NCBI GenBank assembly: GCA_035628915.1
Contig: DASPIW010000035.1
Coordinates: forward strand, 1-64,000
Direction of reading: 5' to 3'
From: JARBUG01 sp035628915
GTDB taxonomy: Bacteria > Bacillota > Sulfobacillia > Symbiobacteriales > Symbiobacteriaceae
DNA length: 64,000 bases
Shown here: piece after piece, positions 7,390 to 15,467 of the stretch
Position numbering within the stretch: the first letter of the stretch is position 1
Layout: every line of letters starts with the position of its first letter
The notes under the pieces: generated by a model
Database searches by the model: none
What the model was told of the DNA's origin: nothing
The model's input: only the letters and a program-made list of their open reading frames with translations
Translations under genes and position numbers: made by a program

Positions 7390-8180
7390 TTCGTGATTGT
7401 TGGGGTATGCCTCCGGTATTGCATGGCCAGGAGCACACTGCAGACCAGCATCGCCGCTATGGAGAGCAGCTGGGCCACCTTCAGCCCGCCTACCAGCAGG
7501 GAGTCAGCCCGCAGGAACTCCAGACCGAAGCGGATAAGCGAATAGAGAATGGCGTATGTCATGGAAATGCGGCCCGGCACTTCACGGCGGGGTACATACC
7601 ACAAGAGCAAGCCCAAAACCAGGAAGTCCCCCAAGCCCTCCAGGGCTTCAGCGGGAATCAAGGGCGTCGCCCCATAGAACCATGCCGCCGGCGATTCAGG
7701 GTGGTAGACGATGGCCAGCCACTGGGGCCACCAGGCGACCTCCGCGGCCGGGCGCCCGAACGCGTCGCCGCTGGTGAGGCAGCCAATGCGCCCGATGGCC
7801 TGCCCAAGCAATACGCCGGGCGCCAGCACGTCAAGCAGTTCCCATACCCGCACCTGCCGGCGCCATCCGAAGACGAGCGCGGCAACCAGCCCGCCCAGGA
7901 CGCATCCCTGAATCGACATGCCCCCGTTCCAAAGGGCCAGCGCTTGTAGCGGTTGGGCCGCGTAGTCGCGCCACGTCCAGATCACTTCCCAGACCCGCCC
8001 GCCCACAACGCCGGCGGGTACGAGCCAGAGCGCCAGGTCGACGATCATGTCCTGATAGGCCCGCCCTTTGGGTGCCGCCCGCCGGTGCGCGAGCCAAAGG
8101 CCGGCAAAGATGCCCACCATAATCAGCACGTTCTCCCACCGCAGGGCGTACACATCGGTCTTGAACACATATGGATGCAT
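7374..8180 (-). CDS. lgt: Prolipoprotein diacylglyceryl transferase
   Basis: The 268-residue polytopic membrane protein has about seven hydrophobic helices. The Lgt signature is recognisable: WNGGMSIQGC (family GGMSFHGG), QAIGRIGCLTSGDAFG (family GRIGNFxNxE) and IRFGLEFLRADS (family RFxxEFxR). The enzyme transfers diacylglycerol from phosphatidylglycerol to the lipobox cysteine of lipoproteins such as the sugar-binding protein at 34.7 kb. The central glutamate of the GRIGNFxNxE block is replaced (G-D-A), so it is a divergent member. It stands alone on the minus strand, convergent with the HTH-cupin gene. Confidence 0.85.
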   Translation of the reverse strand: MHPYVFKTDVYALRWENVLIMVGIFAGLWLAHRRAAPKGRAYQDMIVDLALWLVPAGVVGGRVWEVIWTWRDYAAQPLQALALWNGGMSIQGCVLGGLVAALVFGWRRQVRVWELLDVLAPGVLLGQAIGRIGCLTSGDAFGRPAAEVAWWPQWLAIVYHPESPAAWFYGATPLIPAEALEGLGDFLVLGLLLWYVPRREVPGRISMTYAILYSLIRFGLEFLRADSLLVGGLKVAQLLSIAAMLVCSVLLAMQYRRHTPTITKATGQ

Positions 8181-8244
8181 GGGTTTTCCCCCACTACATA
8201 GGTTTGGGCTTATGGTGCCACGGGAAGCCGGGAACTATTAGGCA

Positions 8245-8312
8245 AGGAGTTGACCGTTTCCGTCCGTAACTCCTGGCTGACGGAAACGGTTCGAGCCTGA
8301 CGAAACGAGGAG
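8245..8312 (+). repeat. Third, dispersed copy of the hairpin/RBS repeat
   Basis: Matches 3013-3088 from the hairpin onward: stem 8253-8264 / 8279-8290 identical, loop with two changes, and the tail 8291-8312 (TCGAGCCTGACGAAACGAGGAG) identical. The 5' arm before the stem is shorter. As at ypeB, the element ends in the ribosome-binding site of the next gene. Confidence 0.9.
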
Positions 8313-8320
8313 GGTGAAGG

Positions 8321-8704
8321 ATGCCAACCAGAGAGATGTACGTGGTCCTGGTCCGCGAGAAGGGAATGTTCCTGGTAGAGCCCGTGCCCGGCCTGAGCCA
8401 GCGGGAAGCCATCGAACGGACGCTGGGCATGGGCGGCGGGTACTCCGCCGGACTCGTGCCCACAGACGTGCCGGACGGCGCTGACGAGGCCTGGGCCTGC
8501 TGGGTGGAAGGTCAGGATGCCGGCGGCAGGCCGTACTTCACTTTCCGGGCATTTCCGGCGGCCCTCACGGAGGCGGACGTCCTGGCCCGCCTTGAAGAGC
8601 GCTCTGAAGAGCCGGTGAAGATGAACCTGACACCTGTATACTGGGCGCGGCGCACCCGGTCCGCCGTGGAAGCCGAGCCGCCGGTACAGGAGTTTCTGCC
8701 TTAG
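8321..8704 (+). CDS. Hypothetical protein, 127 aa, behind the hairpin repeat
   Basis: The ATG follows GAGGAGGGTGAAGG. The product is a soluble acidic protein with alternating strands and helices in the first 100 residues (MYVVLVREKGMFLVEPVPG...) and no signal peptide or catalytic motif that I recognise. It is preceded by a copy of the hairpin repeat also found upstream of ypeB, so the two genes may share a control signal. Its stop overlaps the stop of recJ by four bases in convergent orientation, and no terminator separates them. Confidence 0.6.
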   Translation: MPTREMYVVLVREKGMFLVEPVPGLSQREAIERTLGMGGGYSAGLVPTDVPDGADEAWACWVEGQDAGGRPYFTFRAFPAALTEADVLARLEERSEEPVKMNLTPVYWARRTRSAVEAEPPVQEFLP

Positions 8705-10995
8705 CGGGTGTAAATGGACCGACGCACGGCGTCCAGGCTCCGCGTGCGCAGAAACCGGCGATAGGCCCGGCTCTCGCCCAGGATTCGGCGCATATTCAGC
8801 AGGGCGCCGCTCTCTTTGACGCCCCGCCCGTCGGTGCGGCGGCGGAGCCGGAGCAGGTCGCCCCGCTCTTCGTCTATCGCCAGCAGGTCGCTCTCGACCA
8901 GCGCCTCAATGCCCAGGCGGACGGCAACCTCCAGTTCACTGGTCCGCACGGCGAGCAGGGGCACACTCACATACGGGCTGATGCCCATCGCTTCGGCGAC
9001 CAGCTTCATCAGACCCGGCAGGAACCGCTCCTCGTCGGGCGCCGCCTTGAGCGGCCAGGCCAGCACCAGGCGGCGGGCGCCCGAGTGCGCCACCGCCTCG
9101 TCGAGCAGACGGGGGCTGGGCAGCGGGGTGAGCAGCACCAGGTCCGTCGCAGTCGCGAGTCCATAGCGGTCCACGGTCCCGGCGCCCCCCCAACCTTCGG
9201 CAAAGTAGAGCGCTTCGGGGAACTCCGCGGCCACCGCCCCGGGCGCCGCCCCCCGGCGATCAAGCAACTCGGGCAGAGCCACCGCCGGCGCTGTCAGCGG
9301 CGGCGCCACCATAGCAACGTCCGGAGCCGCAGGGCTCATCTGCTCTACGACGACCTGCAGCGTCTCCTCGCCGCTCCAGCGGTTGAGCCCCAGGCGGTAG
9401 AACAGGTCCACGGGCTGCTGCTCCATCACCAGGGCCCCGGCGCCCCACCAGACGCCTACGAACGACCGCTCCCCGTCGCGCAGGACGAGACGCAGGTGCT
9501 TCTCTTGCGGCCCGATGCGCCGGGTGGAGAGCAACTGCGCCCCCGCCGCGAACAGCACGGGCTCCGGGTTTGCCTCGCCGTAGGGCGCCGCCCGCCGCAG
9601 GTCGTTGTAGGCCTGCCGGTCCACCTGGCGCAGGGGCACGGTCAGGTCCGCGGCCCGGACCGGCGCCGCCGCCGCACCAGGGCGGCTGAGGCGCCGCATC
9701 TCCTCCAGCATGGCTGCCCGGAAAGCCGGCAATTGATCCTCCAACAAGGAGAAGCCCGCGGCGCCGGCATGCCCGCCGTATTTGAGCAAATGCTCGCCGC
9801 AGGCCTCCAGGGCCTCGTGAAGGATGTACCCTTCCGGCGCCCGGGCCGAGCCCACCAGCACGTTCGTCCCGTGCTTGCGCGACATGAGCAGCGCCGGCAC
9901 GCCGTGCTCCTCCGCCAGCTTCCCGGCGGCAATGCCCAGCACGCCTTCGTGCCACTCCGGGCGGTACAGCAAAATCGCCCCGACCCCTGCCGGCACCGCC
10001 ACCTGGGCCGCCTCCACCACGGAGGCGGTCAGCCGTTTCCGCTCCAAATTCAGTTGATCCAGCTGCCCCGCCAAGTCTTGCGCTTCCGCGGGGTTTTCGC
10101 TGAGGAGGAGTCGGACGCCCAGGCCCGCATCGGCCAGGCGGCCCGCGGCATTCAGGCGGGGAACGATCTGAAAGGCCGCATCCTCCTCGGTAAGGCCGGG
10201 CTGCAGCCCGGCCACAGTCATCAGCGCAAGGAGACCGACCGATGGTGATGTGGACAGGCGCGCCAGGCCCCGGCGCCCCAGTTCCCGGTTCGCCCCGTTC
10301 AGGGGCACCACATCGGCGATGATGCCGACCGCCACCAGGTCCAGCCACCGGTCGGCCTCGGCGGGGTCGTGGTCCAGCGCCCGGAGCAGTTGCCGGGCAA
10401 ACAGGAACGCCGTGCCCACGCCGGGCAGCATCCGGCAGGGATGCTCCTCCGGCAGCCGCTTCGGGTTGATGACCGCCTCGGCGACGGGGAGTTCCGGTCC
10501 GAGCTCATGGTGGTCGGTCACCACTACTTCCAGGCCCAGCTTCCGGGCCAGGGCGACTTCGGCCACGTTCTTGATGCCGCAGTCGCAGGTGAGCAGCACG
10601 GCTGTCCCTTCGGCGGCCAGCGCCTCCACGGCCCGGGGGTTCATGCCGTAGCCGTCGCGAAAGCGGTTGGGAATGTAGTAAGTCACATCGGCGCCGAGAC
10701 GGCGCAGCAGATCCACCAGCAGCGTAGTGGCAGTGACGCCGTCGGTGTCGTAGTCGCCGTATACGCAAATGCGCTGCCCGCCCAACACAGCCCGGGCGAT
10801 GCAATCCACGCCCGCCTCCAGGTCGGGGAGGCCCGGCGCATCCACATCAATGCCGCCGGTGAGGAACGCAAGGGCGCCTTCCGGGGTCGTCAATCCCCGC
10901 CGGTACAGCAGTTCCGCCAGCAGCCGGCTCCCCACGGCGGAAGCCAGCTCATCCGGCACGGCAAGCGGGGCAGGCTTCAGCCACGATGCAGCCAC
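8701..10995 (-). CDS. recJ: Single-stranded-DNA-specific exonuclease RecJ
   Basis: The GTG at 10995 has GGGGGTGAG upstream. The 764-residue protein shows the DHH phosphoesterase motifs in order: VYGDYDTDGVTAT (about 78-90), LTCDCGI (about 136), VVTDHHELG (about 160) and LPGVGTAF (about 192). The DHHA1 motif YGGHAGAAGFSL (about 410) and an OB-fold region follow. A C-terminal extension of about 200 residues, found in many Firmicutes RecJ proteins, ends the chain. The enzyme degrades single strands 5'-3' in recombinational and mismatch repair. A PD-(D/E)XK nuclease gene ends eleven bases upstream, so the two probably form an operon. Confidence 0.95.
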   Translation of the reverse strand: MAASWLKPAPLAVPDELASAVGSRLLAELLYRRGLTTPEGALAFLTGGIDVDAPGLPDLEAGVDCIARAVLGGQRICVYGDYDTDGVTATTLLVDLLRRLGADVTYYIPNRFRDGYGMNPRAVEALAAEGTAVLLTCDCGIKNVAEVALARKLGLEVVVTDHHELGPELPVAEAVINPKRLPEEHPCRMLPGVGTAFLFARQLLRALDHDPAEADRWLDLVAVGIIADVVPLNGANRELGRRGLARLSTSPSVGLLALMTVAGLQPGLTEEDAAFQIVPRLNAAGRLADAGLGVRLLLSENPAEAQDLAGQLDQLNLERKRLTASVVEAAQVAVPAGVGAILLYRPEWHEGVLGIAAGKLAEEHGVPALLMSRKHGTNVLVGSARAPEGYILHEALEACGEHLLKYGGHAGAAGFSLLEDQLPAFRAAMLEEMRRLSRPGAAAAPVRAADLTVPLRQVDRQAYNDLRRAAPYGEANPEPVLFAAGAQLLSTRRIGPQEKHLRLVLRDGERSFVGVWWGAGALVMEQQPVDLFYRLGLNRWSGEETLQVVVEQMSPAAPDVAMVAPPLTAPAVALPELLDRRGAAPGAVAAEFPEALYFAEGWGGAGTVDRYGLATATDLVLLTPLPSPRLLDEAVAHSGARRLVLAWPLKAAPDEERFLPGLMKLVAEAMGISPYVSVPLLAVRTSELEVAVRLGIEALVESDLLAIDEERGDLLRLRRRTDGRGVKESGALLNMRRILGESRAYRRFLRTRSLDAVRRSIYTR

Positions 10996-11006
10996 GGGCT
11001 CACCCC

Positions 11007-11816
11007 CTACGGCAGGTCAGGCAGATCATCCCACGAGAGGGTCGCCTCTCGCAGTTCCTCCTCGTCGCTCCAGTCGAGCTGCTCGGCCCGGCGCCCGTGG
11101 CAGATCATCTGGAACTCGCAGCGGCGGCAGGTCCCTTCGTCGGTGGTTGCCAGGAACATCTCACGCGGCGTCCGCATGATGCGGCTGACCAGATCCCGCA
11201 GGAACTGCTCATCCTTATCGAAGCGGGCCTGCGTGTATTCAAGCCGGTGCCACCGGCTGGGGTGCTGCGGGTTCCAGTAGACCATGCTGATCTCTTCCGG
11301 CTTAAACCGGCCCCGCGGCGAGTACTGCCCCCCGGCCGCGCAGAGCATGTAGCGGTAAACCAGTGTCTGCGGTGCCTTGTCCAGATAGCTGCGGGTGGGC
11401 AGCCTGCGCTCGGTCTTCCAGTCAAAAATGGTCGCCCGGCCGTCGGGGTCGACGGCGACAAGGTCAAACTTGGCCTGCAGCCGCATGTCGGGCCGGTTGA
11501 GCCGCAGCTCCAGTTCCGGGTAGAAGGCGCGGTCAAACGTCCGGGGGAGAAAACCCTGCATGAGCGTCAGCCAGGATTCCAGCTCCTTCTGCTCCACGGG
11601 ATCCTCCACCCGGGCCGGATCCAGCCCGGCGTAGTATCGCCGGGCCATCAGATGGAAGTTCTGGCCGCGCTCGATGACCGCCCGCTCTTCGGGCGGGGCG
11701 CCCCAGAGGCGCGACCAGTACAGGCTGTCGATATATCGGTACCGGAAGCGCAGCGGACAGGCCTGGTAAGTCGCCAGCGCCGATGCGCTGAGATGGCGTT
11801 CCTGCAAGGGTTGCAC
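11007..11816 (-). CDS. PD-(D/E)XK nuclease with Fe-S cluster motif (AddB-nuclease/Cas4-like)
   Basis: The GTG at 11816 follows GGGGAGGG. The 269-residue protein is a stand-alone nuclease of the RecB/AddB type: the conserved His in GQNFHLMARRY (about 57), Asp in AKFDLVAVD, the D-W-K of FDWKTE (about 148-151) and the downstream Gln/Tyr of LVYRYML. Four cysteines in the AddB/Cas4 arrangement (C20, then C230-x2-C233-x5-C239) predict a 4Fe-4S cluster clamping the fold. No helicase domain is attached. A UvrD-type helicase and a second UvrD-like ATPase lie in the next 6 kb on the same strand, so it may be the nuclease part of a dissected AddAB-like machine. It precedes recJ by eleven bases. Confidence 0.85.
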   Translation of the reverse strand: MQPLQERHLSASALATYQACPLRFRYRYIDSLYWSRLWGAPPEERAVIERGQNFHLMARRYYAGLDPARVEDPVEQKELESWLTLMQGFLPRTFDRAFYPELELRLNRPDMRLQAKFDLVAVDPDGRATIFDWKTERRLPTRSYLDKAPQTLVYRYMLCAAGGQYSPRGRFKPEEISMVYWNPQHPSRWHRLEYTQARFDKDEQFLRDLVSRIMRTPREMFLATTDEGTCRRCEFQMICHGRRAEQLDWSDEEELREATLSWDDLPDLP

Positions 11817-11864
11817 GAAGTTCCCTCCCCGGGGCGCCGAAATTCGACGGACTTTTCGGGCGAA

Positions 11865-11887
11865 CTCGGGCTAAACTTTAGCCCGAG
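11865..11887. promoter_or_regulatory. 11-bp palindrome between divergent genes
   Basis: CTCGGGCTAAA and TTTAGCCCGAG around one central C form a perfect inverted repeat in the 83-bp gap between the nuclease gene and the DUF881 gene. Its right end contributes the GAGGTGA ribosome site of the DUF881 gene, so it could act as an operator or as an RNA hairpin hiding that site. Confidence 0.5.
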
Positions 11888-11899
11888 GTGACTTTCAGG

Positions 11900-12559
11900 A
11901 TGAAACGTTACCTGACCACCGGACTGATCTTTGCGCTGATGGGCTTTACGCTCGTGCTGCAGGTCCGCACGCTGACCCAGAAGGAAGTCCTGGCCATGCG
12001 ACAGTCCCAGAGCACCGACGAGATGGTCACGCAGCTGATCAAAGTCAGCAAGGAACGGGACCGGCTGCAGGAGGAACTGCGCGTTCTGAAGGATATGGCC
12101 ACCCAGGCGGCCAACCGCTCGCGCCTGCAGGAGCAGATGCTGCAGGAGCGGGGCGCCTCGGGCCTGGCGCCCGTGGAGGGCCGCGGGGTCGTCGTCACCC
12201 TGGGCGACTCCCGGTCCGTGGACCGCATCCTGGTAAAGGACGTCCTGCTGGTGCTTAACGAGCTGCGGGCTTCGGGCGCTGAGGCGATGGCCATCGGCGA
12301 TGTGCGGGTGACGGAACGGACACGCATCGGCGAGGCGGCAAGCGGCATCGTGGAGATCGACGGGGAGACCATTGATGATCAGGTGGTCATCAGCGCCGTA
12401 GGCGACCCGCAGGTGCTGGTTGCCGGCCTGAACATGCGGGGCGGCATCCTCGAGGAGCTGATCAACTACTACCCCGTGTCCCTCATGGAAGCACCACAGC
12501 TGGTCGTTCCACCGATTGCAGATGAACAGACCAACACTTACGCCCGGCCGGATCGCTGA
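11900..12559 (+). CDS. DUF881 family protein (YlxW/YlxX-like)
   Basis: The ATG at 11900 was chosen for its spacing to GAGGTGA; a GTG at 11888 overlaps that site. The 219-residue product has an N-terminal membrane anchor (about 5-23), a heptad-rich coiled coil (about 35-80) and a C-terminal alpha/beta DUF881 domain (about 90-205; VEGRGVVVTLGDS and ADEQ-rich tail). DUF881 proteins of Firmicutes and Actinobacteria are membrane-attached and commonly found near division genes, but their biochemical role is not known. Here it sits alone between DNA-repair genes. Its 3' end overlaps the helicase gene by 22 bases in convergent orientation. Confidence 0.8.
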   Translation: MKRYLTTGLIFALMGFTLVLQVRTLTQKEVLAMRQSQSTDEMVTQLIKVSKERDRLQEELRVLKDMATQAANRSRLQEQMLQERGASGLAPVEGRGVVVTLGDSRSVDRILVKDVLLVLNELRASGAEAMAIGDVRVTERTRIGEAASGIVEIDGETIDDQVVISAVGDPQVLVAGLNMRGGILEELINYYPVSLMEAPQLVVPPIADEQTNTYARPDR

Positions 12560-14739
12560 CGGTGATCGATCAGTCCCTTGAGCCGGGTATATGCCAGCGC
12601 CGGATGGGCCGGCTTGCGCCACCGGTCTTCCAGGTGGCAGGAGAGCATCAGGTTCTCCCTGGCCCGGGTCACGGCTACGTAGAGCAGCCGCAGACGCTCG
12701 CCGATGATCTCGAACTTGGCCCGGCTCACGGGGTCGGTGCCGGGGTCCTCCCCGAGCACTTCCGCCAGCTCGGCCAGGGCGAGCGCCTCAGGATTGACCA
12801 CATCGTCCGGCAGGAACCAGTGTTCGCTGCGCACCTTGTCCTGGGCCATGCTTGGGTACTCGGCCCGGGTGACGGCAGCTATATAGACGGTGTCCCACTC
12901 CAGCCCCTTGGCCGAATGGCAGGTCGCCACGTAGACCACGCCCGGCAGGGGCTTGAAGCCTTTCCGATCGTAGACCGTGTCCGAAAAGCGGCCCATGGCC
13001 TGCAGCTCACCGGTCAGGCTGGCGACGGCATCGGGCAGGCCGAAGGCGGGGTTCTCCTGCAACAGGCGCCGCGCCCGCACGGACAGGTGGTGGGCGACGG
13101 TCAGCTCCTCCCCCATCAGGCCCATGTCGCCCGCGAGGATGACCGCCAGCTCATCGGCGGGGATGATGCCCTGGGGCAGCCAGGACCGGAGCTTCTCCAG
13201 CGCCTCCTGCAGGGCGATGTCGCCCCGGCACTCGGGGCAGGCGGAGTAGAGCGCCTCGAACGGTTTGGAGCCGTCCAACGGGTAGAACAGTTCCTCCGGG
13301 CGGCACTGGGACAGGAAGGCGGCGAACGGCGCATCTTCCAGTTTCGGCAGGTGCATCAGGTTGCCGACGGCTCTCAGCAGCCGGGCGGGCTCATGGGGCA
13401 CCGCAAGGAAATCCATCACCGAAAGCAGGTCGAGGGTGGTCTGCTGCCGTTCGGGCGCAGTCGGCCCCCCGAGCTGGCGCACCTTGACGCCCTGGGCCTC
13501 CAGCAGCTCGACCATGGTGCCAGCCATGGCGTTGGTGGGCACCAGCACGGCCACAGTCTTGTCGGGCATGCGGGTCACGCTGCGGGCGGCCAGCCGGGCC
13601 ACCTCGTTCAGCTCTTTGTCATACGTCTCGAAAGTTACGGTGCGAATCATATACCCCGGCGGCTGGGGGTTGGCGAACGGGAAGTCCGGCGGCACGGGCT
13701 CGATCTGCTGGTCCTCCAGGGCCGACCGGCAGCGGCTCTCGGGGTGATGGTCCCGGGTCCAGCGCACCAGGTCGTTGGCCAGTTCGATGATATCCGCGCT
13801 GCTGCGCCCGGCCATGGTCAGCGGCCGGGTATCGATTCCAGGCTCCCGGCAGAAGCGGCGGAACAGGTCGGGCTCCGCCGACGTGAAAGTGCCCATAATC
13901 GCCTGGTTGGCGTCGCCGACCCGGACCAGGTTGCCCTCCGGGCCAGCCAGCAGCTTCAGCACCTGCTCCTGCAGGCGGTATGAATCCTGGGCTTCATCTT
14001 CAAAAATGTAGGTCCAGCGCTCCTGGAGGCGCGCAAGCAGTTCCGTATCCATGGCAAGCAGCTGGGCAGCGCCCAGCATCAGGTCGCCGAAGTCGACGGC
14101 GCCTTCGATGGCCAGTTCCCGCTGGTAGTCCACGTAAACCTCAGCGGCCCAGCGCAGGGCAGATTCCTCCGCCAGATGGCGCGTCAGGTCGAGAGCCGTC
14201 TCCGGCGCCAGCCGCCGGCTCTTGAAGGCCTGAATCAGGCTGCGGAAGAGGTCCTTGGTCCGGCCTTCCCACTGCTCCCCGGCCCGGTCGCGAATGGGGC
14301 CTTTCAGGTCCGGTTTGATCAGCGACTCCCAGACGGCCCGGTTGCGGCCAATCCAGCGAAGCGTGAGCCGCTCTATGAGGGCGTTGAGGCGCACCTCATC
14401 CATGATGGTGAAGCCGTCTGACCAGCCGATGGCGTCCGGCCGCTCCCGCACGATGTTCATCGCCAGAGAGTGGATGGTGCGGACTTCGTATCCCTGCTGC
14501 CGCGGGTACCCCCGGGCGTCCAGAAAGTCGCCGATGCGGCTGCGGAAGTTGGCCACAGCTGAATTGGTATAGGTGACGATGAGGATACGGCCGGGGTCCG
14601 GGGCGCCTTCGGCGATCAGGTCAGCGGCCAGGTAAGCCAGCACAGTCGTTTTGCCGGCGCCCGGCACGGCGGGCACGGCCATGTATCCCTTCCGGTACTC
14701 CACCACCCGCTGCTGGTCGGGGCGAAGCTGGATGTTCAT
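12538..14739 (-). CDS. UvrD/Rep-type superfamily 1 helicase
   Basis: The 733-residue protein shows the SF1A helicase motifs in order: VPGAGKTT (Walker A, about 25-32), LIVTYTNSAV (Ia), IFEDEAQDS (II, about 245), VGDANQAIMGTF (III), ATCHSAKGLEWDTVYI (V, about 610) and LLYVAVTRARENL (VI, about 690). A CPEC-x-G segment in the 2B-like region adds a cysteine pair. No nuclease domain is fused. It is not canonical PcrA (which also has a C-terminal extension) and looks closer to AddA-type or stand-alone repair helicases. The neighbouring Fe-S nuclease and second ATPase suggest DNA-end processing. Confidence 0.88.
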   Translation of the reverse strand: MNIQLRPDQQRVVEYRKGYMAVPAVPGAGKTTVLAYLAADLIAEGAPDPGRILIVTYTNSAVANFRSRIGDFLDARGYPRQQGYEVRTIHSLAMNIVRERPDAIGWSDGFTIMDEVRLNALIERLTLRWIGRNRAVWESLIKPDLKGPIRDRAGEQWEGRTKDLFRSLIQAFKSRRLAPETALDLTRHLAEESALRWAAEVYVDYQRELAIEGAVDFGDLMLGAAQLLAMDTELLARLQERWTYIFEDEAQDSYRLQEQVLKLLAGPEGNLVRVGDANQAIMGTFTSAEPDLFRRFCREPGIDTRPLTMAGRSSADIIELANDLVRWTRDHHPESRCRSALEDQQIEPVPPDFPFANPQPPGYMIRTVTFETYDKELNEVARLAARSVTRMPDKTVAVLVPTNAMAGTMVELLEAQGVKVRQLGGPTAPERQQTTLDLLSVMDFLAVPHEPARLLRAVGNLMHLPKLEDAPFAAFLSQCRPEELFYPLDGSKPFEALYSACPECRGDIALQEALEKLRSWLPQGIIPADELAVILAGDMGLMGEELTVAHHLSVRARRLLQENPAFGLPDAVASLTGELQAMGRFSDTVYDRKGFKPLPGVVYVATCHSAKGLEWDTVYIAAVTRAEYPSMAQDKVRSEHWFLPDDVVNPEALALAELAEVLGEDPGTDPVSRAKFEIIGERLRLLYVAVTRARENLMLSCHLEDRWRKPAHPALAYTRLKGLIDHRQRSGRA

Positions 14740-14808
14740 CGGTCCGCACCCTCTTGTCAGGTAAACTTCCGGCCCCTAGAATGGAGCCAGCTAAAAGGAG
14801 CTGAAGCC

Positions 14809-15441
14809 GTGTTTACACTACATCTTATCACGGATCGTACGGCCGCACCTGACCTACTCGGGGCGGTTGGCCGTGCGCTGGATGGCGGGGTCGACTGGGT
14901 GCAGGTGCGGGAGAAATCCGCCCCGGCTCAGGACCTGTATGAAACGGCGCTGGGCATCGGGCGCCTGTGCCGGGTCCGGGGCGCCGGGCTGATTGTCAAC
15001 GACCGGGTGGATGTGGCGCTGGCGGCCGGTGCCAACGGTGTGCACCTGGCGGCGCGCAGCCTGCCCGTGGCGGCCGTCCGGCCTTTGCTGCCCGCGGGGC
15101 GCCTGGTCGGGGCGTCCGTCCACTCCCTGGCCGAGGCGGTGGCTGCCGAGAAAGCAGGGGCAGATTACGTCACGTTCGGGAGCGTCTTCCCGAGCCGGAC
15201 CGCCGGCGTTGCTGCAGGCCAGGGATTGAACGCTCTGGCGGAAGTCGTCCGGTCCGTCCCTATTCCTGTGATCGCCATAGGCGGCATTACCGAAGCGAAC
15301 CTCGGGGATGTTCTAACGACGGGGTGCGCGGGCATCGCGATCATCTCAGCGGTGCTGCTGAACGACGACCCGGCGGGCGCCGCTTACCGTTTGCGGTCGC
15401 TGATGGCCGGGTCACATGCAAAACCGGTCAGGTCGATGTAG
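14809..15441 (+). CDS. TenI/ThiE family protein, most like thiazole tautomerase TenI
   Basis: The GTG start follows AAAAGGAGC. The 210-residue TIM-barrel protein has the thiamin-phosphate-synthase-like landmarks WVQVREKS, NDRVDVALAAGANGVHL, DYVTFGSVFPS and PVIAIGGI. The ThiE loop G-Q-x-D after GVHL is replaced by AARSLPV, and the GASVHSLAEAVAAEKAGADYV stretch reads like TenI of Bacillus. I therefore favour the thiazole tautomerase (aromatising step of thiazole phosphate synthesis) over ThiE. No other thiamin genes and no TPP riboswitch are nearby; it stands between two helicase-like genes and diverges from the upstream one. ThiE activity cannot be excluded. Confidence 0.75.
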   Translation: MFTLHLITDRTAAPDLLGAVGRALDGGVDWVQVREKSAPAQDLYETALGIGRLCRVRGAGLIVNDRVDVALAAGANGVHLAARSLPVAAVRPLLPAGRLVGASVHSLAEAVAAEKAGADYVTFGSVFPSRTAGVAAGQGLNALAEVVRSVPIPVIAIGGITEANLGDVLTTGCAGIAIISAVLLNDDPAGAAYRLRSLMAGSHAKPVRSM

Positions 15442-15467
15442 AGAGGGGGCAGCCTCTGCCCCCTCTC
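15441..15467. terminator. Bidirectional terminator-like hairpin after tenI-like gene
   Basis: A perfect 12-bp stem (15441-15452 / 15456-15467, loop CCT) between two convergent genes; it overlaps both stop codons. There is no marked T-run, so efficiency is uncertain. Confidence 0.5.

Noticed and set aside
8245..8312. Hammerhead-like core CTGACGA...AAAC in the dispersed repeat
   Set aside because: Stem II is missing (CTGACGA and GAAA would overlap) and no cleavage-site geometry fits, so a ribozyme is not supported.
14740..14808. TPP riboswitch before the tenI-like gene
   Set aside because: The 69-bp divergent gap is too short and lacks the CTGAGA and ACCTG signature blocks.
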